Under the pieces are notes generated by a model. That model was not told the DNA's origin, made no database searches, and was given only the letters and a program-made list of their open reading frames with translations. DNA of 10,920 nucleotides from Bacillota bacterium (GTDB lineage Bacteria; Bacillota; Clostridia; Peptostreptococcales; Anaerovoracaceae). Position 1 is the stretch's first letter. Each line of letters opens with the position of its first letter. Location of the stretch: contig JAEENW010000189.1 in the NCBI GenBank assembly GCA_016283945.1, forward strand, positions 1-10,920, given 5' to 3'. The translations under genes were made by a program, and so were the position numbers. Shown here one piece after another: positions 1 to 6,137 of this stretch.

Positions 1-60
1 GTGTCGGGCTTTAAGCAATTCTTCCAGCCTTACGCTGAAAGGGTTCCTTTCCGTGTTCAT
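1..60 (-). CDS. N-terminal fragment of a probable XRE-family (helix-turn-helix) regulator
   Basis: Only the first 20 codons are inside the window; the gene runs off the left edge. The start is clear: the complement of 58-60 is ATG, with an AGGAGAAAG ribosome site (64-72) and a near-consensus promoter at 89-116. The visible peptide begins MNTERNPFSVRLEELL and continues KARH. A short lead followed by F-x-x-R-L-x-E-L-L-K-A-R is how many XRE/Cro-type DNA-binding domains begin, so a small transcriptional regulator is the best guess. With so few residues this rests on resemblance alone. The predicted leader is only about 20 nt, and it points away from the HD gene, whose terminator lies between the two. 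Confidence 0.55.
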   Translation of the reverse strand, partial: MNTERNPFSVRLEELLKARH

Positions 61-88
61 GGTCTTTCTCCTTTTAGATTCTATGAAT

Positions 89-116
89 ATTATAATCATT
101 ATTATCGTTATGTCAA
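89..116 (-). promoter_or_regulatory. Sigma-A type promoter of the leftward gene at the left edge
   Basis: On the minus strand TTGACA (111-116) and TATAAT (89-94) are both perfect hexamers, separated by 16 bp, in a very AT-rich stretch. Transcription would start near position 82, about 20 nt before the ATG. Confidence 0.85.
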
Positions 117-217
117 GTCTTGTGCGAATATGTTGCGTCTACACGTCGATCGGAGCACAATATATGGATTTCATGTTAAGTAATTATTAACTGCATCCAA
201 ATCAGACACAGATTGCA

Positions 218-261
218 TTTTAAACAAGACAAAGGAGGCTCTTCCTTATGAAGTGCCTCCT
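218..261 (-). terminator. Rho-independent terminator for the leftward HD gene / RNA candidate
   Basis: AGGAGGC (233-239) pairs with GCCTCCT (255-261). After a T-T mismatch, CTTC (241-244) pairs with GAAG (250-253) around a 5-nt loop. On the minus strand the stem is followed by a T-rich tail (TTTGTCTTGTTT). On the plus strand no T-run follows, so the element works leftward. It ends whatever is transcribed from the HD gene region before the next leftward gene. Confidence 0.75.
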
Positions 262-433
262 CTCGGCGCTGTCTATTTCTTTGCTTGAGGTGCCGGGGCC
301 GATGCCTTCATCCGTAGGGCGGCGTCCTATTCGCCCCCGGCACTGTTGCCGGACGCCGGTATCCTGGGGCGCTGCCACGTGAACAAGCTCCGGTCCTGTC
401 GGGCCCGGGGTGCATCCTTGGCGATCCCTGTCT
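262..433 (-). ncRNA. Candidate structured RNA (3' region of the HD transcript or a separate small RNA)
   Basis: This gap of about 170 nt is far more GC-rich than the AT-rich intergenic islands nearby and holds no convincing gene. Its complement folds well. CGGCGTCC (complement of 351-358) pairs with GGACGCCG (complement of 320-327) and encloses a GGCA/TGCC hairpin (339-342 with 347-350). CGCCCC (complement of 366-371) can pair with GGGGCG (complement of 332-337) inside that loop, which would make an H-type pseudoknot. An outer helix joins 295-305 to 412-428 with two 3-nt bulges. The terminator at 218-261 closes the unit. I looked for signatures of SRP RNA, RNase P RNA, tmRNA and common riboswitches and found none. 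No promoter of its own is evident, so it may be a structured 3' UTR. Pairings were read by eye. Confidence 0.35.
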
Positions 434-997
434 CTAGAACGTCAGGTGCATGCTCTTCATCGCGTCAAGGGTGCGCTCGAGGAGCTCGTCGAGGGTCCAG
501 CCGAGGCGGTCGGCGCCCTGCTGGATGACGTCGCGGCTGCAGCCGGCGGCGAACTTCTTGTCCTTGTACTTCTTCTTGAGCGACTTGAGCTCCATGTCGT
601 CGGGGCTCTTAGAGGGTCTCATGAGCGCGGCGGCGCCGATGAGGCCGGTGAGCTCGTCGACGGCGAAGAGCACCTTCTCCATCTGCTGCTCGGGCTCGTA
701 CTTCGAGCCGGTGAGGCCCCAGCCGTGCGAGCAGATCGCGCGGACCATCTCGGGGTCGCAGTCCTTCTCCACAAGCATCTCCTCGGTCTTGATGCAGTGC
801 TGCTCGGGGAATTCCTCGAAGTCGAGGTCGTGCAGCATCCCGACGGCCGCCCAGAACTCCTCGCGCTCGGGATCGAACTCGCGGGCGAAATAGCCCATCA
901 CGCCCGAAACGATCTCCGCGTGCTGCCTGTGGAAGGCTTCCTTGTTGTGTTCAAATGTGAGTTCTCTGGCTTCCTCAAGCGTCGGTGTCCAGCTCAT
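434..997 (-). CDS. HD-domain metal-dependent hydrolase (predicted HD superfamily hydrolase, COG2316-like)
   Basis: The 187-residue protein carries the spaced metal-binding residues of the HD superfamily: H26, the HD pair H56-D57 in MLHDLDFEE, H91 in SHGWGLTG and D114 in VDELTGLI. The family covers phosphohydrolases and phosphodiesterases that use one or two divalent metals. Length and the LHDLDFE and DELTGLI stretches match the stand-alone bacterial group annotated as predicted HD-family hydrolases, whose substrate is not established. There is no signal peptide or membrane segment, so it is cytoplasmic. The tail (about 132-187) is lysine-rich and then helical. The start is fixed by GGAGGAG a few bases before the ATG. 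The gene is divergent from the glycerate kinase, shares its promoter island and ends in the RNA candidate and terminator downstream. The HD assignment is firm; the substrate is unknown. Confidence 0.88.
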   Translation of the reverse strand: MSWTPTLEEARELTFEHNKEAFHRQHAEIVSGVMGYFAREFDPEREEFWAAVGMLHDLDFEEFPEQHCIKTEEMLVEKDCDPEMVRAICSHGWGLTGSKYEPEQQMEKVLFAVDELTGLIGAAALMRPSKSPDDMELKSLKKKYKDKKFAAGCSRDVIQQGADRLGWTLDELLERTLDAMKSMHLTF

Positions 998-1037
998 GAT
1001 ATCTCCTCCATAATAGTTTTTAATAAAAGCAGTCTAG

Positions 1038-1073
1038 CTTATCAAAATAGTTGATTTATTGTTTATTGATAAG
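1038..1073. promoter_or_regulatory. Inverted repeat in the divergent promoter island, possible operator
   Basis: CTTATCAA (1038-1045) and TTGATAAG (1066-1073) form a perfect 8-bp inverted repeat with centres 28 bp apart. The right arm touches both -10 boxes. Arms on the same helical face could bind a dimeric regulator or two dimers. The nearby LysR-type protein is one candidate; that link is inference. Confidence 0.45.
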
Positions 1074-1079
1074 TATAAT
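1051..1079 (+). promoter_or_regulatory. Promoter of the glycerate kinase gene
   Basis: TTGATT (1051-1056) and a perfect TATAAT (1074-1079) are separated by 17 bp. The predicted start is near 1086, giving a leader of about 97 nt. It overlaps the HD promoter back to back, so both are unlikely to be occupied at once. Confidence 0.75.
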
Positions 1080-1100
1080 ATAAATACACGATAAGTGCAA
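1072..1100 (-). promoter_or_regulatory. Promoter of the HD hydrolase gene
   Basis: On the minus strand TTGCAC (1095-1100) and TATACT (1072-1077) are separated by 17 bp. The predicted start lies near 1065, giving a leader of about 68 nt. The -10 box overlaps that of the rightward promoter at 1051-1079. Confidence 0.7.
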
Positions 1101-1166
1101 CCACACTAAAAAAAGACGAAGGGGCACGGCTTTTTGGTGTCTGCAGGATGCCGAAGGCCCGCGAAG

Positions 1167-1176
1167 AAAGGGGTGA
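1167..1176 (+). promoter_or_regulatory. Ribosome binding site fixing a TTG start
   Basis: AAAGGGGTGA lies 6 nt before TTG 1183. An in-frame TGA at 1174-1176 rules out any start further upstream, and the nearby GTG (1173) and ATG (1176) lead to an early stop. TTG is therefore the only start that keeps the family N-terminus. Confidence 0.7.
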
Positions 1177-1182
1177 TGGACT

Positions 1183-2418
1183 TTGGACGCTGATCTGCGC
1201 CGGGACGCCGGCGAGATAATTAAACGTTCGATCGCTTCCGTCCTGCCGGACGAGGCGGTCAGAAGCGCCCTGTCCGACGCCAGGCTCGAGGGCAGGCTCC
1301 ACGTCATCGCGATAGGCAAGGCCGCATGGCAGATGGCTTCCGCGGCAATGGACATACTCGGAAGCAGGGTCTCGGGAGGCTTCATCGCCACCAAGCACGG
1401 CCACTCGCAGGGGGAGCTTCCGCCGCTGAGGATCATCGAGGCGGGGCATCCGGTCCCGGACGAGGGATCCTTCGAAGCGGGAAGGGCCGGGCTGGAATAC
1501 GCCTCCTCGCTCACAGCGGACGACACCCTGGTCTTTCTGGTCTCGGGAGGAGCCTCGGCTATCTTCGAGCTTCCCCTCGTGCCTGAGGAAGAGCTTTCGG
1601 ACATAACGCGGCAGCTCCTCGCCTGCGGAGCTGACATACGCGAGATGAACCTCATCCGGAAGAGGCTCTCGGCGGTCAAGGGCGGCAAGTTCGCGAAGGC
1701 CTGCGGAGACGCGAGGATCTCCCAGATCGTGCTCAGCGACGTGCTCGGCGACGACCTCGAGACCATAGCCTCCGCTCCGGCGCATCCGGACAGCAGCGTC
1801 TGCGCTCAGGCGTTCGGAGTCGTCGAAAAGTACGGGCTGAAGCTCAGCGAAAGGGCTCTGGAGCTGCTCGCAGTCGAGACTCCCAAGGAGCTCTCGAACG
1901 TGACGACCCTCATAACCGGGAGCGTCCGCGTCCTCGCGCAGGCCGCTAAGGAGGCCTGCGAAGGGCTCGGCTACGAGACTGTGATACTGACCGACGATCT
2001 TCGCTGCGAGGCAAAGGACGCGGGGCGCATGCTCGGAGAGCTCGCCCGGCAGAAGTGCGCCGAAGGGGCGCGCTCCATGGCCTTCATCGCGGCGGGGGAG
2101 ACCGTCGTGAAGCTGAGGGGAGACGGCCTCGGCGGCCGCAACCAGGAGATAGCGCTGTCGGCGGCGGAGCTCATAGACGGGCTGCCCGCGGCGGTGTTCT
2201 CGGTGGGTTCGGACGGGACCGACGGTCCCACGGATGCGGCGGGCGGTTATGTCGACGGGGAGAGCCTCGGGGAGATGAAGGCCCTGGGCATCGATCCGGC
2301 TGAAGTCCTCGCGCGCAACGATTCCTACCACGCGCTCGAGGCGATAGGGGGTTTAATAAAGACCGGCCCCACGGGCACCAACGTCAACGACGCCGCGGTG
2401 CTGCTGATCAGGGGCTGA
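1183..2418 (+). CDS. gckA: Glycerate 2-kinase, MOFRL/DUF4147 family
   Basis: This 411-residue protein is a full-length member of the class that phosphorylates D-glycerate with ATP to 2-phosphoglycerate, which enters lower glycolysis. The N-terminal DUF4147 domain (about 5-230) shows GKAAWQMA (45-52), SGGASA (121-126), LIRKRLSAVKGGK (157-169) and SDVLGDD (185-191). The C-terminal MOFRL domain (about 295-405) shows GLGGRNQE (315-322), GSDGTDGPTDAAGG (342-355) and GPTGTNVND (395-403). All the usual signature loops are present. It has no export signal and should be cytoplasmic. It starts with TTG after a good ribosome site. A LysR-type gene follows 107 nt downstream on the same strand and no clear terminator separates them, so read-through is likely. 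Family-level function is well supported; some relatives act on other hydroxy-acids or within hydroxypyruvate or tartrate pathways, so the physiological source of glycerate is open. Confidence 0.93.
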   Translation: MDADLRRDAGEIIKRSIASVLPDEAVRSALSDARLEGRLHVIAIGKAAWQMASAAMDILGSRVSGGFIATKHGHSQGELPPLRIIEAGHPVPDEGSFEAGRAGLEYASSLTADDTLVFLVSGGASAIFELPLVPEEELSDITRQLLACGADIREMNLIRKRLSAVKGGKFAKACGDARISQIVLSDVLGDDLETIASAPAHPDSSVCAQAFGVVEKYGLKLSERALELLAVETPKELSNVTTLITGSVRVLAQAAKEACEGLGYETVILTDDLRCEAKDAGRMLGELARQKCAEGARSMAFIAAGETVVKLRGDGLGGRNQEIALSAAELIDGLPAAVFSVGSDGTDGPTDAAGGYVDGESLGEMKALGIDPAEVLARNDSYHALEAIGGLIKTGPTGTNVNDAAVLLIRG

Positions 2419-2457
2419 AGGCCGGGCGCAGGGGGCGCCGGGCCGCCTGTCAGGGAC

Positions 2458-2466
2458 TGTTAATAC
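2458..2466 (+). promoter_or_regulatory. Weak extended -10 element ahead of the LysR-type gene
   Basis: TGTTAATAC fits an extended -10 (TGn plus TAATAC) in an otherwise GC-rich gap, but no -35 hexamer is recognisable 16-18 bp upstream. It could give the regulator its own low-level transcript. Confidence 0.25.
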
Positions 2467-2471
2467 TGTGT

Positions 2472-2509
2472 CCGGCCGGAGCCGGCACGCTGCCGGCGGC
2501 AAGGCCGGC
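2472..2509. repeat. Cluster of GCCGGC palindromes before the LysR-type gene
   Basis: GCCGGC occurs at 2481, 2492 and 2504, preceded by CCGGCCGG at 2472. Any two copies can pair as a hairpin in the leader RNA. No T-run follows, so it is not a standard terminator. It may slow read-through from the kinase gene or shield the regulator's ribosome site. Confidence 0.35.
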
Positions 2510-2525
2510 ATGAAACGAGGGGATC

Positions 2526-3434
2526 ATGAATATAGATTTTTACAGGAATTATATTGAGATAGTGGACAAGGGGACGCTGTCGGCTGCCGCGAGGGAGCTG
2601 CACGTGGCCCAGTCCGCGCTCAGCAACCAGCTCAAGCAGTTCGAGGAGGAGTACAAGACCCAGCTCCTCATCAGGTCGTCGCGCCAGATGGAGCTCACCG
2701 ACGCGGGACGCATACTCTACAAGAGGGCGAAGGACATCATCGCGCTGGTCGATGCCTCCTACAAGGAGATCGACGCCTGCATCGAGGGCTCGCAGGGCAT
2801 ACTGCGCCTCGGCGTGACCCAGGCCTATCCGGACAACTACGTCAACAACCTGCTCGTGGGCTTCCAGAGGGAGAATCCCGAGGTCAAGTTCGAGATCCGC
2901 GAGGAGGACTCGCGCGAGGTGCTCGAGCTCCTCAAGGCCGGCGTCATCGAGATCGGCTTCACGAGGATCAACGGCCACATCCCGGCCAACTTCAACGAGG
3001 AGACCTCCATAGTCGAGCGCATGAGCATATTCTGCAGCCGCAACAACCCCTGGATCAAACCGGAGGAGGAGACCGTAGCCTTTGAGAGGCTCGGCGGGAT
3101 GACTCTCGCGATCTCCCGCGGCGTAGAGGAGCAGCTGACCGAGATGTTCGAGAGGGCCAACATCAGCCCCGAGATCCTCAGCGTTTCGACCTCCAGGAGC
3201 AACACGATGATGTGGGCCGAGGCTGAGGCCGCGGTCGCGATCATCCGCACCAACAGCACCGAGCAGATGGAGTACCACAACACCTTCTGCCGCCCGCTGG
3301 TGAGCGACGATCCGACCCTGCAGGAGATGCTGCAGACCTCCAGGTCCATCATCACTCTCAAGAATCACATCCTCTCCGCCGTCGGCGCGAGGTTCGTGAA
3401 CTACATGAAGGAGCACATAGAGATCGTCAGATAG
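2526..3434 (+). CDS. LysR-family transcriptional regulator
   Basis: The 302-residue length is typical of LysR-type regulators. The N-terminal winged helix-turn-helix (about 1-60) reads FYRNYIEIVDKGTLSAAAREL, where the segment up to LHVAQSALSNQLKQFE (26-40) is the recognition region and LTDAGRILYKRAK (58-69) follows. A linker helix (about 60-88) leads to the effector-binding domain beginning GILRLGVTQAYP (91-102), which has the two-lobed periplasmic-binding-protein fold in this family. The effector is not predictable. The start ATG has GAGGGG just upstream. The gene follows the glycerate kinase on the same strand and ends in a strong terminator shared with the convergent BtpA/FGGY operon. It is the only complete regulator in the window, so it may control the kinase and HD genes through the island at 1038-1100, or the operon convergent with it. 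Neither target is shown by the sequence. Confidence 0.93.
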   Translation: MNIDFYRNYIEIVDKGTLSAAARELHVAQSALSNQLKQFEEEYKTQLLIRSSRQMELTDAGRILYKRAKDIIALVDASYKEIDACIEGSQGILRLGVTQAYPDNYVNNLLVGFQRENPEVKFEIREEDSREVLELLKAGVIEIGFTRINGHIPANFNEETSIVERMSIFCSRNNPWIKPEEETVAFERLGGMTLAISRGVEEQLTEMFERANISPEILSVSTSRSNTMMWAEAEAAVAIIRTNSTEQMEYHNTFCRPLVSDDPTLQEMLQTSRSIITLKNHILSAVGARFVNYMKEHIEIVR

Positions 3435-3521
3435 CCGGCGCCCCGGAAAACGAGAGGGCAAGGCAGCTTCGCGCCCTGATATGGCGCGGAGACGGCCTGG
3501 GCGCAGCTTCGGTGATCGAAA

Positions 3522-3577
3522 GAGCGGACCCGGCCGCAGGCTACAGGACCTGCGGGGGTCCGCTCGTTGTATTTTTT
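3522..3577 (+). terminator. Strong terminator after the LysR-type gene
   Basis: GAGCGGACCC (3522-3531) pairs with GGGTCCGCTC (3556-3565). Inside, after a 2-nt bulge, CCGCAGG (3534-3540) pairs with CCTGCGG (3549-3555) around an 8-nt loop: 17 base pairs in all. A run of six T (3572-3577) follows on the plus strand. It stands between two convergent units; read leftward the tail is only TTTCG, so it would work less well for the FGGY kinase transcript. Confidence 0.85.
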
Positions 3578-3585
3578 GTCCGCCT

Positions 3586-5097
3586 CTACAGCCTGTGCAT
3601 CAGCTCCCTGGTCGCGGCGTAGGCCTCGTCGTAGACCCTGCGGTAAGGCGCGTAGAGCTCGTGCATTCCGGGGCGCGGCTCCACGGTCTTCGCGGGCTTT
3701 ACGATCTTCTTCAGCTCGGGGAAGCCGCTGAACACTCCGCAGCATATCCCCGCCATCAGAGCGTCGCCGTAGCTCGCGCCTATCGTGACCTCCATTATGT
3801 GCAGGGGCTCGCCTATGATGTCGGCGGCCATCTGCATCCAGACGGGGTTCTTCGTTCCGCCGCCCACCGCGAGCAGGTTGAGCGGAGCGATCTCGTTCTC
3901 CTTGAGTATGTCCACGTGCTGCGCGAAGCCGAAGCATATGCCCTCGATCGCGGAGCGGTAGAGGTGCGCCTTCGTGTGCTTGAGGGTGAGGCCTATGATA
4001 AGGCCCCTTGCGTCCGGGTCGTTTATCGGCGTGCGCTCGCCCGCGAAATAGGGCAGGGTCACGAGGCCGTCCGAGCCCGCGGGGACCTTCTCGAGCTCCC
4101 TCATCATCGCGGCGTAGGCGTTCTCCCCTCCGGCCTTTTCGGCGTCCAGGAGCTCCGAATAGAGCTCGTCTCTGAACCAGCGCGTGACCGTTCCGCAGTT
4201 GTTCGTGCCCGCGGAGACGCTGTAGCAGCCTGGGATCAGGAAGCCGCCGCCGTGCACGCGCTCGTCGCTTATGAGGCGGTCGGTGCAGCAGTACATGAAC
4301 ATCGAGGAGCCCATCTGTATCATGGTGTCGCCGTGGCTCATCACGCCGACGCTTATGGACTCGGACGAGGAGTCTCCGCTTCCCGTCATCACGGGGGTGC
4401 CCTCGGCGAGGCCTGTCAGCGCCGCTGCCTCGGCGGTGATCCTTCCCGCGAGATCGGTCACGACCTGGCCGCGCGGGAGCTGGTCGGGGCGGCAGTAGGG
4501 CGCGCACATCTCCTCGTTCACGCTCCCGTCCGCGTTGTACAGGGGCTTGAAGGAGGCGGTGCAGAGGAAGCGGTCAAGCTTGAACTCGCCCGTGAGTCTC
4601 GCCACGAGGAACGAGGTCCCCGTGAGGAACTTGTAGGTCTTCGCGTAGACCTCGGGCTCCTTGTTCTTGATCCAGAGTATCTTGGCGGCGACGTCGTCGG
4701 AGCAGATCAGGCGGCCGAAGATGCGCCTGACGCCGTCCTCCCCGTACATGCGGGTCATCTCCTCCCACTCATCGGAGGCGCGCGCGTCTATCCCGTAGAG
4801 GATGGCCTTGCGCAGCGGCCTGAGCCCGCGGTCAACCGGCACGAGGCAGGTGCCCAGAGTGCTGAGGCCGAGCGCGAGTATGTCCGTATTCGCGATCCCC
4901 GTCTCCCTCAGGAGCTGGTTCGAGATCTGCAGCACGTCCTTCAGCCAGACCTCCTCGGCGTCGTGCTCGTAGAAGCGCGGCTTCGGATTCTCCATTCCGT
5001 GAGCCGCGGAGGCGGTGCGGATGACCCGTCCTCCGGTATCTATGATGACGCCCTTGCTCTCGTAGGTGCCGACGTCTATTCCCATCAGGTATTTCAT
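3586..5097 (-). CDS. FGGY-family carbohydrate kinase (xylulokinase-like)
   Basis: This 503-residue cytoplasmic enzyme belongs to the FGGY kinases, which phosphorylate sugars or polyols with ATP. The first actin-like domain opens with GIDVGTYESKGVIID (6-20), the phosphate-loop motif, and holds GIDARASDEW (102-111) in the sugar-contact region. GSGDSSSES (239-247) carries the presumed catalytic base D242. The second domain has the adenosine motif GGGTKNPVWMQMAADIIGE (412-430). Length and domain order are those of xylulokinase relatives, but the substrate loops do not let me choose between xylulose, ribulose, tetritols or other polyols. The start has AGGAGAG before the ATG and lies 21 nt after the stop of the BtpA-family gene, so the two form an operon. 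An FGGY kinase beside a BtpA/SgcQ-type protein suggests a dedicated catabolic unit with an unusual substrate; that is inference from context. Confidence 0.92.
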   Translation of the reverse strand: MKYLMGIDVGTYESKGVIIDTGGRVIRTASAAHGMENPKPRFYEHDAEEVWLKDVLQISNQLLRETGIANTDILALGLSTLGTCLVPVDRGLRPLRKAILYGIDARASDEWEEMTRMYGEDGVRRIFGRLICSDDVAAKILWIKNKEPEVYAKTYKFLTGTSFLVARLTGEFKLDRFLCTASFKPLYNADGSVNEEMCAPYCRPDQLPRGQVVTDLAGRITAEAAALTGLAEGTPVMTGSGDSSSESISVGVMSHGDTMIQMGSSMFMYCCTDRLISDERVHGGGFLIPGCYSVSAGTNNCGTVTRWFRDELYSELLDAEKAGGENAYAAMMRELEKVPAGSDGLVTLPYFAGERTPINDPDARGLIIGLTLKHTKAHLYRSAIEGICFGFAQHVDILKENEIAPLNLLAVGGGTKNPVWMQMAADIIGEPLHIMEVTIGASYGDALMAGICCGVFSGFPELKKIVKPAKTVEPRPGMHELYAPYRRVYDEAYAATRELMHRL

Positions 5098-5118
5098 TTG
5101 GCTCTCCTGTCCTGCGCT

Positions 5119-5928
5119 CTAAAGCTCCGCCCTGTAAGCGCGCACTATGTCCATGAACTCCTTGACGCGGGCCGCGTCTGCCATCTCCGCGAACTTCCCG
5201 TCCTTCTTGAAGGCGGTTCCTACGACGGCTCCGTCGCAGATGCTGAGCTTCTCGCGTATGTTGGCGGCGGTGCAGCCGGTGTTTGCGAATACGGGAACGC
5301 TCCCCGCCGCGGACTTGATCTTTTTTATGATCTCCGAGTCGGTCTCGCTCCCCGCGGAGGCTCCGGAGGCGCAGAGCGCGTCGGGCCTGCAGGAGAAGAC
5401 TATGGACTTGGTGACGGCCTCGATCGGCCTCTCGGCTATGAAGCGGTCTCCCTCGGGATTCGCCTTGAAGAAGAGCTTCAGATCCTTCAGGCCGAGGGCC
5501 TTCTTGCGCCTGAGCGCGGCGGAGACGTCGGTGTCGATGATGCCGTAGTCGCCCGCGTAGGCCCCGGTGAAGGCGTTTCGCGCGAAGCTCGCGCCCGTCG
5601 CCGCGGCGAGGTCTATGGTCGCGATCGCGTTGTGAGCGATGTTCACGCCGAAGGGCACGGAGAGATCCTCCTTCAGGCGGCCGATGATGTAGGCTATCGA
5701 GGCCAGGGCAACCGGGGAGATCTGCTTCTCGTAGGGGATGGAGAACTCGTTGGCGATGAGCACTCCGTCGACGCCGCCCTCCTGCAGCGCGGCGAGCTCC
5801 TCCCTCGCGCAGCGGACGACGTCCTCTATGGTCGTCCCGTCCTCGAACAGGGGGTCGCCGGGCAGCGCCCTCAGGTGCAGCATGGCTATGATGGGCTTCT
5901 TTACGCCGAACATCTCATCGGTCCACAT
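5119..5928 (-). CDS. BtpA/SgcQ-family TIM-barrel protein
   Basis: The 269-residue protein matches the BtpA/SgcQ family in length and landmarks: AMLHLRALPGDP near the start (15-26), GVDGVLIANEFSIPY (52-66), PFGVNIAHNAIA (92-103), ARNAFTGAYAGDYGIID (116-132) and GAVVGTAFKKDGKFAEM (233-249). The family is a phosphate-binding type TIM barrel. It is named from a cyanobacterial protein linked to photosystem I, while SgcQ lies in an E. coli sugar phosphotransferase locus. In heterotrophs these genes usually sit with carbohydrate transport and kinase genes, and their reaction is poorly defined. Here it is first in an operon with an FGGY kinase, fitting a role on the same substrate or its phosphorylated product. 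The ATG is preceded by GGAGAGGAGA. No export signal. Family call firm; activity unknown. Confidence 0.9.
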   Translation of the reverse strand: MWTDEMFGVKKPIIAMLHLRALPGDPLFEDGTTIEDVVRCAREELAALQEGGVDGVLIANEFSIPYEKQISPVALASIAYIIGRLKEDLSVPFGVNIAHNAIATIDLAAATGASFARNAFTGAYAGDYGIIDTDVSAALRRKKALGLKDLKLFFKANPEGDRFIAERPIEAVTKSIVFSCRPDALCASGASAGSETDSEIIKKIKSAAGSVPVFANTGCTAANIREKLSICDGAVVGTAFKKDGKFAEMADAARVKEFMDIVRAYRAEL

Positions 5929-6024
5929 GGTATCTCCTCTCCGCCGCGGGGCCGCTCGCCCTGCAGGCCTACGGTATGCGCCGGTCTTTCGCTGCCGGCG
6001 CCCTGAATAAGCTTTTCAAATAAG

Positions 6025-6048
6025 TATATCACAGCGCGATGTGGTATA
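6025..6048. promoter_or_regulatory. Inverted repeat between divergent -10 boxes, probable operator
   Basis: TATATCACA (6025-6033) and TGTGGTATA (6040-6048) form an inverted repeat matching at 8 of 9 positions around a 6-bp centre. The arms overlap both -10 boxes, so one bound dimer would block both directions. The protein that binds is unknown. Confidence 0.5.
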
Positions 6049-6050
6049 AT
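6042..6050 (+). promoter_or_regulatory. Extended -10 promoter of the two small membrane protein genes
   Basis: TGGTATAAT is a perfect TATAAT with the extended TGn motif. No good -35 is visible 17-18 bp upstream. It lies back to back with the leftward promoter at 6023-6031. The leader would be about 80 nt. Confidence 0.6.
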
Positions 6051-6102
6051 CAATAAAACAGGCAGTCTTTGGGGAACGAAACACCGCCGGGCGGCTTCGG
6101 AA

Positions 6103-6114
6103 GCCGGATCCGGC
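6103..6114. repeat. 12-bp palindrome in the leader of the small membrane protein genes
   Basis: GCCGGATCCGGC is a perfect palindrome ahead of the ribosome site at 6125-6133. It shares the core CGGATCCG with a palindrome ahead of the SDR ribosome site (7436-7447). Confidence 0.3.
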
Positions 6115-6137
6115 CTGAACCAGGAAAGGAGAGGGCG

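Larger units (their letters stand above)
6023..6053 (-). promoter_or_regulatory. Promoter of the BtpA/FGGY operon
   Basis: On the minus strand an extended -10, TGATATACT (6023-6031), lies in the only AT-rich stretch upstream of the operon. A TTGATT at 6048-6053 is a possible -35, but the 19-bp spacing is long, so the extended -10 probably matters most. The predicted leader is about 90 nt. Confidence 0.55.

Noticed and set aside
1..183. A 60-codon open frame on the plus strand at the left edge
   Set aside because: It starts at the window edge without a ribosome site and overlaps a leftward gene start with an excellent promoter and ribosome site.
249..380. A 43-codon plus-strand frame after AAAGGAGG
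   Set aside because: The apparent ribosome site is one arm of the leftward terminator hairpin, no plus-strand promoter is evident, and the peptide has no recognisable character.
340..405. Resemblance of the minus strand near CAGGACCGGA to SRP RNA
   Set aside because: The conserved SRP loop (a GGAA-type tetraloop followed by GGA-AGCAG) is absent; only a few bases match.
410..1054. A 214-codon open frame on the plus strand
   Set aside because: It is antisense to the HD hydrolase gene, which has intact metal ligands and a proper ribosome site.
1063..2331. A 422-codon open frame on the minus strand
   Set aside because: It is antisense to the glycerate kinase gene, which carries all its family motifs.
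2460..3461. A 333-codon open frame on the minus strand
   Set aside because: It is antisense to the LysR-type gene, whose helix-turn-helix and length are typical.
3401..4507. A 368-codon minus-strand frame
   Set aside because: It overlaps the FGGY kinase in a different frame on the same strand, is extremely Arg-rich and would run through the strong terminator at 3522-3577.
3481..6006. An 841-codon open frame on the plus strand
   Set aside because: It lies antisense to the FGGY kinase and BtpA genes, which happen to be in the same frame with a 21-nt gap. GC-rich genes that avoid TTA, CTA and TCA codons leave the opposite frame open. Its composition is Arg/Gly/Val/His-rich with no domain, and the real genes show clear family motifs.
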